Assembly (NCBI GenBank): GCA_937926065.1
Contig: CALANM010000198.1
Span: 1 to 33,990, forward strand
From: an uncultured Microbacterium sp.
Lineage (GTDB): Bacteria > Actinomycetota > Actinomycetes > Actinomycetales > Microbacteriaceae
Direction of reading: 5' to 3'
Length of the DNA stretch: 33,990 nt
Below, one piece after another: positions 7,843 through 14,577 of the stretch (the first letter of the stretch is position 1; the number at the start of each line of letters is the position of its first letter). Under the pieces are notes generated by a model that did not search any database, was not told the origin of the DNA, and was given only the letters and a program-made list of their open reading frames with translations. Made by a program: the position numbers and the translations under genes.

Positions 7843-9201
7843 TCAGATCACGCCCTGCGCGAGCATCGCGTGAGCGACCCGCTCGAAGCCGGCGGAGTTG
7901 GCGCCGACGACGTAGTCGCCCGGGCGGCCGTAGCGCTCGGCAGCGTCGAAGGCGGCGTCGTGGACGTCCTTCATGATGGCGCGCAGCTTCTTCTCGCTGT
8001 CGGCGAAGCTCCAGCGCTGACGCGACGCGTTCTGGCTCATCTCGAGGGCCGAGGTGGCGACACCGCCTGCGTTGGCCGCCTTGCCCGGGCCGAACAGCAC
8101 TCCGGCCTCCTGGAACGCGGCGACGGCGCCGGGGGTGGAGGGCATGTTGGCGCCTTCGGCGACAGCGCGGACGCCGTTTCCGATGAGGGCTCGGGCGTCG
8201 TCTTCGTCGAGCTCGTTCTGCGTCGCCGCCGGAATCGCGACGTCGACGGCGACCTCCCACGGGCGGGCGCCCTCGACGAAGCGGGCGCCGGGACGGCGGG
8301 CCGCGTACTCGGAGATGCGCGCGCGGTCGATCTCCTTCACCTGGCGCAGCAGGTCCACGTCGATGCCGCTCTCGTCGACGACGTAGCCCGACGAGTCTGA
8401 GGCGGTGACGGGCACGGCGCCCAGCTGCCAGGCCTTGTCGATCGCGTAGATCGCGACGTTGCCCGAGCCGGACACGGCCACGCGCTTGCGCTCCAGTGAG
8501 TCGCCCTCCACGCCGAGCATCTCCTGCGCGAAGAAGACCGCGCCGTAGCCGGTGGCCTCGGTGCGCACCTCGGCGCCGCCCCACTGCACGCCCTTGCCGG
8601 TGAACATGCCCGACTCGTGACGGTTGGTGATCTTGCGGTAGGTGCCGAACAGGTAGCCGATCTCGCGTGCGCCGACGCCGATGTCACCGGCAGGGACATC
8701 GGTGTGCTCGCCGAGGTGGCGCCACAGCTCGCTCATGAACGACTGGCAGAAGCGCATGATCTCGCGGTCGGAGCGGCCGTGCGGGTCGAAGTCGCTGCCG
8801 CCCTTGGCGCCGCCGATGCCCTGCCCGGTGAGGGCGTTCTTGAAGATCTGCTCGAAGCCGAGGAACTTGATGATCGACAGGTTCACCGAGGGGTGGAAGC
8901 GCAGGCCGCCCTTGTAGGGACCGAGGACGGACGAGAACTGCACGCGGTAGCCGCGGTTCACCTGCAGACGGCCGGCGTCGTCGGTCCACGGCACGCGGAA
9001 CATGATCTGACGCTCGGGCTCGACGATGCGCTCCAGGATGCCGTTCTCGGTGAACTGCGGGTGCGCCTCGAGCACCGGCGCGATCGAGTGAAGGACCTCG
9101 TGCACTGCCTGCTGGAATTCCGGCTCGTGAGGATTGCGAGCCAGGACGGTCTCGAAGACCTCCTGGACGACAGCGGGCAGGGGCGCGAGGGTTTCGGTCA
9201 T
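7843..9201 (-). CDS. gdhA: NADP-type glutamate dehydrogenase
   Basis: A 452-residue hexameric-type glutamate dehydrogenase, the usual length of the E. coli GdhA class. It makes L-glutamate from 2-oxoglutarate and ammonium with NADPH, a main ammonium-assimilation route. The N-terminal region has 'RVQFSSVLGPYKGGLRFHP' and 'KFLGFEQIFKNALTG', with the catalytic lysine in 'GGAKGGSDFDP'. 'DVPAGDIGVGAREIGY' follows. The Rossmann fold starts at 'VAVSGSGNVAIYAIDK', and its 'DSSGYVVDESG' segment matches NADP-dependent homologues. The protein ends 'AHAMLAQGVI', as in family members. There is no purine-rich ribosome-binding site: the bases just before ATG are CTCCTCCT, an unusual start context. A -10-like box lies about 85 bases upstream on this strand. 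The antiporter gene follows after 9 bases. Confidence 0.97.
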   Translation of the reverse strand: MTETLAPLPAVVQEVFETVLARNPHEPEFQQAVHEVLHSIAPVLEAHPQFTENGILERIVEPERQIMFRVPWTDDAGRLQVNRGYRVQFSSVLGPYKGGLRFHPSVNLSIIKFLGFEQIFKNALTGQGIGGAKGGSDFDPHGRSDREIMRFCQSFMSELWRHLGEHTDVPAGDIGVGAREIGYLFGTYRKITNRHESGMFTGKGVQWGGAEVRTEATGYGAVFFAQEMLGVEGDSLERKRVAVSGSGNVAIYAIDKAWQLGAVPVTASDSSGYVVDESGIDVDLLRQVKEIDRARISEYAARRPGARFVEGARPWEVAVDVAIPAATQNELDEDDARALIGNGVRAVAEGANMPSTPGAVAAFQEAGVLFGPGKAANAGGVATSALEMSQNASRQRWSFADSEKKLRAIMKDVHDAAFDAAERYGRPGDYVVGANSAGFERVAHAMLAQGVI

Positions 9202-9285
9202 AGGAGGAGCTTTCGTACCGACGGGTGGGACAGGTCGCCGCAGCAGGCGGCACAGAACAGAGGCCGCGCGAAGGCGAACCTCTCC

Positions 9286-9291
9286 AGAGTA
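9286..9291 (-). promoter_or_regulatory. Putative -10 box of gdhA
   Basis: On the minus strand this reads TACTCT (TAnnnT), about 85 bases before the gdhA ATG, giving a leader near 78 bases. It is the only good -10 match in the divergent 146-base gap on that strand. Confidence 0.4.
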
Positions 9292-9335
9292 ACCCCGCCG
9301 CGGCCGCGCCCTCGACGCGCGCGAGCGCCGCGGCC

Positions 9336-9341
9336 TACGCT
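9336..9341 (+). promoter_or_regulatory. Putative -10 box of a leaderless hexapeptide-protein transcript
   Basis: TACGCT sits exactly 6 bases before the ATG at 9348 and no ribosome-binding site intervenes. This supports the ATG over an upstream GTG at 9225 that would add a low-complexity extension. Confidence 0.6.
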
Positions 9342-9347
9342 GACGAC

Positions 9348-9947
9348 ATGCGATTCGAGCATCTCGGGGCGCAGCCCCGCATTCACCCCGACGCCGTCGT
9401 CGCGCCGACCGCCGTCATCTCCGGCGATGTGACGATCGGCGCCGGATGCCAGGTGCTCCATGGCGCCGTGATCACCGCCGAGGGCGGACCGATCACGATC
9501 GGAGACGAGGTCATCGTCATGGAGAACGCGCTCATCCGCGCGAGCTCGACGAATCCGGTGCACATCGGGTCGCACGTGCTGGTGGGGCCGATGGCGAGCG
9601 TCTCGGGAGCGACGATCGCCGATGAGGTGTTCCTGGCGACGGGGACACGGGTGTTCAACGGGGCGCGGATCGGCACACGGAGCGAAGTGCGGATCAACGC
9701 CGTCGTCCACCTGCGCACGGTGCTGCCGCCTGAGTCGGTCGTGCCGATCGGGTGGGTCGCGGTGGGAGATCCCGCGCAGGTGCTCTCGCCCGACCGGCAC
9801 GAGGAGATCTGGGCGCTGCAGCACGATCTCGATTTCCCCGGGTACGTGTTCGGACTCGACCGTGAGACGCCCGACCTCATGGTGCAGCTGACTCAGCGGT
9901 ACGGATCGTCGCTCGCACGGCACGCCGACGACCGCCGGCTCGACTGA
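9348..9947 (+). CDS. Gamma-carbonic-anhydrase-like hexapeptide-repeat protein lacking canonical zinc histidines
   Basis: A 199-residue left-handed beta-helix protein. Hexapeptide repeats ([LIV]-G-x4 type) run from about residue 10 to 150: 'AVVAPTAVISGDVTIGAG', 'ITIGDEVIVMENALIRA', 'VHIGSHVLVGPMASVSGA' and 'RIGTRSEVRINAVVHL'. The C-terminal helix follows (SPDRHEEIWALQHDLDFP). The overall layout matches the gamma-CA/PaaY/YrdA family. In that family three histidines bind zinc, usually in an 'H....RGD' stretch and in 'VGHxxxxH'. Here the second motif reads 'VGPMASVSG' and the RGD segment is absent, so a carbonic anhydrase reaction is doubtful. The start is set by the -10 box 6 bases upstream; an in-frame GTG at 9225 would only add Ala/Pro-rich sequence. 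Role unknown; perhaps a metal-free or acyltransferase-like relative. Confidence 0.8.
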   Translation: MRFEHLGAQPRIHPDAVVAPTAVISGDVTIGAGCQVLHGAVITAEGGPITIGDEVIVMENALIRASSTNPVHIGSHVLVGPMASVSGATIADEVFLATGTRVFNGARIGTRSEVRINAVVHLRTVLPPESVVPIGWVAVGDPAQVLSPDRHEEIWALQHDLDFPGYVFGLDRETPDLMVQLTQRYGSSLARHADDRRLD

Positions 9948-9960
9948 CACGGCACGGCCC

Positions 9961-9976
9961 GAGCGGAGGGTCGCTC
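9961..9976. terminator. Small hairpin between convergent hexapeptide and ppc genes
   Basis: GAGCG-GAGGGT-CGCTC forms a 5-bp stem in the 27-base convergent gap and reaches into the ppc stop codon. A shared terminator is possible but weak. Confidence 0.3.
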
Positions 9977-12638
9977 AGCCGGTGTTCTGCAGCCCCGCGG
10001 CGACCCCTGAGACCGACAGCAGCAGCAGGTGCTGCCATTCGGGCGCCGGGGTCTCGGTCGACCGCAGCACCCGCAGGGCGCGCAGCTGGAGCAGCGAGAG
10101 GGCGTCGACGTACGGGTCGCGCATCTTCACCGCGCGCCGCAGCACCGGGCGGTTGGCCAGCAGCTCGCCGCCGCCGGTGATCCGCACGATCCAGTCGCGT
10201 GTGAGCTCCATCTCCGAGATGACGAGGTCGGCGAGGTCGTCGCGGTCGCCGAGGTCGAGATAGCGGCGCGCGATGCGCACGTCCGACTTGGCCAGGCTCA
10301 TGCCGACGTTGTCGATGACGGTGCGCAGCAGCGGCCAGTTCTCGTAGGCGTCGCGCAGCAGATCCTCGTCGCCGACCGCATCGAGGGCGGTGCCGAGGCC
10401 GAACCACCCGGCGAGGTTGATGCGCGCCTGAGACCATGCGAAGACCCACGGGATGGCGCGGAGGTCTTCGAGCGACTCGACGGACAGGCCGCGGCGCGCG
10501 GGGCGCGACCCGAGCGCGAGCAGGCCGATCTCCTCCATGGGGGTGACGGTGGCGAACCACTGCGCGAAGCCGTCGGCCTTCACGAGGTCGAAGAATCTCT
10601 TGCGCGAGGCGGTGTCCATGCGGGCGGCGACGTCGGCGAAGCGCTCGGCGGCGTCGCGGTTGCGCTGCTCGATCGACGGCGCCGAGGCGAGGAGCGTGGC
10701 GGCGGCCACCTGGTCGATGTGGCGCATCGCGATGGCGGGGTCGCCGTAGCGCGCGAAGATCACTTCCCCCTGCTCGGTCAGCTTGAAGCGACCGTCCACC
10801 GAATGCGGCGGCTGCGCGAGGATCGCCGAATTGGCGGGTCCGCCTCCGCGTCCGAGCGCGCCGCCGCGGCCGTGGAACAGGGTGAGCTGGATGCCGGAGT
10901 CCTTCGCCCACTCCGCGATCTTCGCCTGCGCCTCGTACAGGGCGAGGTTGGCGGCGACCGGACCGACGTCCTTCGAGGAGTCGGAGTACCCGAGCATGAC
11001 CTCGAGGCGGCGTCCGGTCGCTTCGAGACGTGCGGCCGCCTCGGGCTGTTCGACGAACTCGGCCATGACGCCGGGCGCGGCCTGGAGATCGGCGAACGTC
11101 TCGAACAACGGGATGACGTCGAGCACCGGTGGCGTGCCGTCGGGTCCCGCGGCGAATCGCGCCAGGCGGTGCACCGCGGCGAGGTCATCGGCCGAGCGCG
11201 TGAACGACACGATGTAGCGGCCGGCGGCGCGGGGCCCGAATCGATGCTGGATCTGCGCGATCGTGCGGAAGACCTCGAGCACCTCCTGTGCCTGCTCGGA
11301 CAGCTCCCCGCCGGCCTCGCACTCTGCGAGCACCTTGGCATGCACGGCAGAGTGCTGGCGCACCTCGAGCTCGGCGAGGTGGAAGCCGTACGTCTCGACC
11401 TGCCAGATGAGGTGCTGCAGATGGCCGTAGGCCTGGCGGGAGGCGTTCGCCGCGACGAGGGAGTCCTGCACGACACGCAGGTCGGCGAGCAGGTGCTCGG
11501 GGTCGCGGTAGGCGAGGTCGGCGTCGCGTTCGCGCGTCGCGACGATGCGGCGGGTGATCAGCAGCATCGCGCGCTTGTGGGGCTCTCCGGCGGCGCGTCT
11601 GCGGGCGTCGGCGGAGCCTTCCTCGTCGGCGGCGGCCATTCGCAGCAGCAGGCTCTGCAGCTCGGCGCTCGGCGGAGTGGTGTCGGCGGCGAGCGTGAGC
11701 GTGCGCGAGATGCGCTCGGCGGTGCGTCCGAGGCCCAGCAGCACGTGCTCGGACGCGATCGCCGCGGCCTTCTTGGTGACGGATGCCGTGACGAACGGGT
11801 TGCCGTCGCGGTCGCCGCCCACCCACGTGCCCAGGCGCACGAACGGCCGGACGACGGGAGCGCGGTTGCCGGCGCCCGGGCCCTGCAGCGCGTCGTCCAC
11901 GCGCCGGTACACGTGCGGGACGGCCGTGTAGAGGGTCTCGTCGAAGACGGCCATGATGGCGCGCACCTCGTCGACGGGTGTCGGCTTCTCGGCGCGCAGG
12001 GGAGCAGTGCGCCACAGCGTGTCGATCTCTTCGATCATGCGGCGCTCGGCACGACGCTGGTCTGCTCCGCCGGCGACGGCGGTGTCGTGCTCGCCGAGGA
12101 GGGAGGCCAGGCGACGGATGCTCGACGACACCGCACGACGGCGGGCCTCGGTGGGGTGCGCGGTGAAGACGGGGTGGAAGCGCAGATCCTGAAGGCGGCG
12201 CAGCGCCGTCTCGTCGCCGACCTCCTCCGACAGGCGCACGAACGCGGCGGCGACCGACTCCGTCACGTGCTCCTTCTCCGGACGCCCGTCGCGCTCCTTC
12301 AGCACGCGCACGCGCTGCTGCTCCTCAGCGAGGTTCACGAGGTGGAAGTACACCGTGAACGCGCGAGCGACCTCTTCGGCGCGCTCGACCGAGAAGGAGT
12401 CGGCGATCGCGACCGCGCGCTCGAACGCCTCGGGGGAGTCGTCGGTGTACGCGGCGATCGTCGCGAGCCGCAGCCGCTCGACGTCTTCGTACAGTCCCGG
12501 AGACCCGCTCTCGCGCAGCACCCTGCCCAGGAGCCCGCCCAGCAGGCGCACGTCGGCGCGGATCTGCTCGGGAAGCTCCTGCTCGGCCTCGCTGCGTCCG
12601 ACCAGGTCGATCGCTTCGGTCCGTGTCAGTTCACGCAT
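9975..12638 (-). CDS. ppc: Phosphoenolpyruvate carboxylase
   Basis: An 887-residue PEP carboxylase, normal for the bacterial-type enzyme. It carboxylates PEP with bicarbonate to oxaloacetate, refilling the TCA cycle and feeding aspartate-family synthesis. 'FHPVFTAHPTEARRR' carries the catalytic histidine (His161 in this protein). 'LGTWVGGDRDGNPFVT' is the conserved Gly/Asp/Arg loop, 'MLGYSDSSKDVGPVAAN' the lysine-containing active-site signature, and 'LFHGRGGALGRGGGPA' the mobile arginine-rich loop. The chain ends in 'LQNTG', the conserved C-terminus that reaches the active site. The ATG is 6 bases after a TACGGT -10 box, so the transcript is probably leaderless, although GAGGG just before ATG could also help ribosome binding. 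It is transcribed divergently from nhaA. Confidence 0.98.
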   Translation of the reverse strand: MRELTRTEAIDLVGRSEAEQELPEQIRADVRLLGGLLGRVLRESGSPGLYEDVERLRLATIAAYTDDSPEAFERAVAIADSFSVERAEEVARAFTVYFHLVNLAEEQQRVRVLKERDGRPEKEHVTESVAAAFVRLSEEVGDETALRRLQDLRFHPVFTAHPTEARRRAVSSSIRRLASLLGEHDTAVAGGADQRRAERRMIEEIDTLWRTAPLRAEKPTPVDEVRAIMAVFDETLYTAVPHVYRRVDDALQGPGAGNRAPVVRPFVRLGTWVGGDRDGNPFVTASVTKKAAAIASEHVLLGLGRTAERISRTLTLAADTTPPSAELQSLLLRMAAADEEGSADARRRAAGEPHKRAMLLITRRIVATRERDADLAYRDPEHLLADLRVVQDSLVAANASRQAYGHLQHLIWQVETYGFHLAELEVRQHSAVHAKVLAECEAGGELSEQAQEVLEVFRTIAQIQHRFGPRAAGRYIVSFTRSADDLAAVHRLARFAAGPDGTPPVLDVIPLFETFADLQAAPGVMAEFVEQPEAAARLEATGRRLEVMLGYSDSSKDVGPVAANLALYEAQAKIAEWAKDSGIQLTLFHGRGGALGRGGGPANSAILAQPPHSVDGRFKLTEQGEVIFARYGDPAIAMRHIDQVAAATLLASAPSIEQRNRDAAERFADVAARMDTASRKRFFDLVKADGFAQWFATVTPMEEIGLLALGSRPARRGLSVESLEDLRAIPWVFAWSQARINLAGWFGLGTALDAVGDEDLLRDAYENWPLLRTVIDNVGMSLAKSDVRIARRYLDLGDRDDLADLVISEMELTRDWIVRITGGGELLANRPVLRRAVKMRDPYVDALSLLQLRALRVLRSTETPAPEWQHLLLLSVSGVAAGLQNTG

Positions 12639-12644
12639 CCCTCA

Positions 12645-12650
12645 ACCGTA
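12645..12650 (-). promoter_or_regulatory. Putative -10 box of a leaderless ppc transcript
   Basis: On the minus strand the hexamer is TACGGT, exactly 6 bases before the ATG at 12638. This is the same spacing as for mfd and several other genes here. The divergent nhaA -10 box lies about 30 bases away, so the two promoters overlap in their upstream regions. Confidence 0.55.
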
Positions 12651-12679
12651 AACCGGAGCCGGAGTCGATTCTGACGCGC

Positions 12680-12685
12680 TAGCCT
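12680..12685 (+). promoter_or_regulatory. Putative -10 box of nhaA
   Basis: TAGCCT is the only good -10 match before nhaA on this strand. Initiation near 12691-12693 would produce a leader of about 60 bases that begins exactly with the foldable element described next. Confidence 0.5.
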
Positions 12686-12690
12686 CGGGG

Positions 12691-12736
12691 GGAGGTGTGC
12701 CGGGAAGTCTGGTCGGCGACGTGTTCGCCAACCCCT
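12691..12736 (+). promoter_or_regulatory. Structured nhaA leader, possible cation-sensing riboswitch-like element
   Basis: The predicted 5' end of the nhaA message can fold compactly. GGAGGU (12691-12696) pairs with ACCCCU (12731-12736), with one mismatch, as an enclosing stem. Inside, GCCG (12699-12702) pairs with CGGC (12714-12717) around GGAAGTCTGGT. An alternative hairpin, GGCGA-CGTGT-TCGCC (12715-12729), excludes the inner stem, so two states are possible. Na+/H+ antiporter genes are known targets of cation-responsive riboswitches (the nhaA-I and nhaA-II classes respond to Li+). Membership in one of those classes is only suspected from the gene context and the GCCGGG...CUGGUCGGC layout. 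Confidence 0.45.
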
Positions 12737-12750
12737 GAGATCGAGGCCCT

Positions 12751-13902
12751 ATGAAGCTCCTGCGCTCCACGCGATTCCCCGCTCTTCTCCTTCTGCTGGC
12801 CGCGGTCGTCGGTCTTGTCATCGCGAACTCGGGGTGGGGCGACGCGGCGCAGGCGGTGAAGGCCGCGCACGTCGGCATCCCGGGCGTCGTCGATCTCTCT
12901 GTCGGGCACTGGATCTCCGACGGCCTGCTCGCCGTCTTCTTCTTCGTCGCAGCGGTCGAGCTGCAGTTCGAGCTCACGAGCGGACAGCTCAACTCGCCGC
13001 GCACGGCCCTGCAGCCGGCGATCGCTGCCGCCGGCGGCGTGATCGTGCCGATCGTCGTCTATCTGATCATCGCGGGCGGCGCCGGCACGGCCCGCGGGTG
13101 GCCCATCCCCACGGCGACCGACATCGCCTTCGCCCTCGGTGTGCTCGCCGTGCTCGGCAAGGGGCTGCCTGCGGCGCTGCGGGTGTTCCTCCTCGCTCTC
13201 GCGATCCTCGACGACATCGTCGGGATCGTCTTCATCGCCGTGCTGTTCGCGAGCGACGTCGACGTGCCGATGCTCGTGCTCGCCACCGTGGGGCTGGTGG
13301 TGTTCCGGCTGCTCAGCCGCGCCCTCGACACCTCCACGAGGCCTGTCCTCATCGCCGCCCTCATCGTCGTCGCGATCGTGGTGTGGTGGCTCGTCCTGTC
13401 GTCCGGCGTGCATGCCACGATCGCGGGCGTCGCGCTCGGACTCGTGATGGCGCAGCAGCCGGCGATGCGCGCGCGGCACGAGCTGGAGCCGTGGGTCAAC
13501 GGCATCGTGCTGCCCGTCTTCGCGCTGTCGGCTGCGCTCGTCGCCGTCCCCCAGGTGTCGCCCGCGAACCTGTCGCCCGCCTTCTGGGGTGTCGCGCTCG
13601 CACTTCCCCTCGGCAAGATCGTCGGCATCATGGTCGGGGGGGTCATCGCGCAGCGGGTCGCCCACATCCCCGGCCTCCCGCGCCTCGCGCTCGGAGACCT
13701 CCTCGCACTCGCGGCGCTGGGCGGCATCGGCTTCACGGTGTCCCTGCTGATGGCGGAGCTGTCGTTCGAGGCCGACGCGGTCGTGCGAGATCAGGCGATC
13801 CTCGGCGTCATGGCGGGGTCGCTCGCGTCGCTCGTTCTGGGCGGGATGCTCGTATCGTGGCGGGCATGGCATCACCGACGTCTCCTGAGCAGCGCGCCGT
13901 GA
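12751..13902 (+). CDS. nhaA: Na+/H+ antiporter NhaA
   Basis: A 383-residue member of the NhaA family, which expels Na+ (and Li+) in exchange for 2 H+ and supports pH and salt tolerance. It has about 12 hydrophobic segments. 'PIPTATDIAFALGVLAVLG' carries Asp124, equivalent to Asp133 of E. coli, and 'LALAILDDIVGIV' carries the essential pair Asp154-Asp155 (Asp163/Asp164 in E. coli). 'VHATIAGVALG' and 'LPLGKIVGI', with the TM10 lysine, follow, and 'LGGIGFTVSLLMAEL' closes the core. The ATG is preceded by GAGG. The end of the gene holds the promoter and start of mazG, which overlaps by 37 bases. A structured 60-base leader suggests post-transcriptional control. Confidence 0.96.
   Translation: MKLLRSTRFPALLLLLAAVVGLVIANSGWGDAAQAVKAAHVGIPGVVDLSVGHWISDGLLAVFFFVAAVELQFELTSGQLNSPRTALQPAIAAAGGVIVPIVVYLIIAGGAGTARGWPIPTATDIAFALGVLAVLGKGLPAALRVFLLALAILDDIVGIVFIAVLFASDVDVPMLVLATVGLVVFRLLSRALDTSTRPVLIAALIVVAIVVWWLVLSSGVHATIAGVALGLVMAQQPAMRARHELEPWVNGIVLPVFALSAALVAVPQVSPANLSPAFWGVALALPLGKIVGIMVGGVIAQRVAHIPGLPRLALGDLLALAALGGIGFTVSLLMAELSFEADAVVRDQAILGVMAGSLASLVLGGMLVSWRAWHHRRLLSSAP
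13853..13858 (+). promoter_or_regulatory. Putative -10 box of leaderless mazG, inside nhaA
   Basis: TATCGT lies 7 bases before the mazG ATG at 13866, within the last 50 bases of nhaA. No ribosome-binding site is present between them, which supports independent leaderless expression. Confidence 0.5.
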
Positions 13903-14573
13903 GCGGCGCGCCGGGTGCAGATCCGCTCCGCGAGGCGGCAGAGACGATGCGCGCGGTGCGCGAGCGATGCGTGTGGAGCATGCGCATCACGCATGACGAT
14001 CTCGTCCCGTACCTCGTGGAGGAGTCCGCCGAGCTCATCGATGCCATCGAGGCCGGGTCGCGCGCCGAGCTGCGCGAGGAGCTCGGCGACCTGCTGTGGC
14101 AGGTGCTGTTCCACGCGGCCGTCGCCGCCCAGGATCCCGACGATCCGTTCGACATCGACGACGTGGCGAGGGGCTTGACGGAGAAGATGGTGCACCGGCA
14201 TCCGCACGTCTTCGGAGACGCCGTGGCGCGCACACCCGAAGAGGTGCTCGTGCACTGGAACGCCGCGAAGGCCGCCGAGAAGCGCAGCCGCACGAGCGTG
14301 CTCGACGGCATCTCGGCCCACATGCCCTCGCTCGCACTCGCCCAGAAGACGCTCGGCAGGGCGGCGCAGGCGGGCGTCGAGGCGCCCGAGGCGGGGGTGG
14401 CGCCGACGACCGAGCAAGAGCTCGGCGATGCCCTGCTGGCACTCGTCGCGCACGCCCGCGCGCAGGGCTGGGATGCCGAGCGCGCGCTGCGCGCTCGCAT
14501 CCGGGGCCTGGAAGCCGAGGTGCGGTCGGCGGAGAGCACCGCCACGGCCGCGTCGGCGGATCTGGAAAACTAG
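13866..14573 (+). CDS. mazG: MazG-type nucleoside triphosphate pyrophosphohydrolase
   Basis: A 235-residue all-alpha NTP pyrophosphohydrolase that hydrolyses NTPs/dNTPs to monophosphates and PPi, a house-cleaning role. The metal-binding pattern EExxE-x(n)-ExxD is present as 'EESAE' at residues 52-56 and 'ELGD' at 72-75. 'MVHRHPHVFGD', the conserved signature of MazG, follows near residue 107. The C-terminal part, a second degenerate MazG-like repeat ('TTEQELGDALLALVAHARAQG', 'DAERALRARI'), is shorter than in E. coli. The ATG at 13866 (MASPTSPEQR) overlaps nhaA by 37 bases and follows a TATCGT box by 7 bases. Alternative: a GTG at 13900 would remove only 11 residues. In many actinobacteria mazG sits close to eno; here hisS, a transporter pair and a methyltransferase lie between. 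Confidence 0.93.
   Translation: MASPTSPEQRAVSGAPGADPLREAAETMRAVRERCVWSMRITHDDLVPYLVEESAELIDAIEAGSRAELREELGDLLWQVLFHAAVAAQDPDDPFDIDDVARGLTEKMVHRHPHVFGDAVARTPEEVLVHWNAAKAAEKRSRTSVLDGISAHMPSLALAQKTLGRAAQAGVEAPEAGVAPTTEQELGDALLALVAHARAQGWDAERALRARIRGLEAEVRSAESTATAASADLEN
14566..14571 (+). promoter_or_regulatory. Possible -10 box of leaderless hisS
   Basis: AAAACT, rare A-rich sequence in this G/C-rich DNA, lies 6 bases before the GTG at 14578 and overlaps the mazG stop. It keeps the key A2 and T6. Read-through from mazG is an alternative. Confidence 0.35.
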
Positions 14574-14577
14574 TCCG

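Noticed and set aside
9225..9347. N-terminal extension of the hexapeptide protein from GTG 9225, with AGGAGGAG upstream
   Set aside because: The AGGAGGAG is 15 bases away, too far. The added 41 residues are low-complexity, and a -10 box lies 6 bases before the ATG at 9348.
10029..12674. An 881-codon plus-strand frame opposite ppc
   Set aside because: Mirrors the PEP carboxylase gene with no family motifs; a shadow frame.
12834..13865. Upstream extension of mazG through nhaA in another frame
   Set aside because: The extension is out-of-frame nhaA sequence rich in Arg; MazG similarity begins only after ATG 13866.
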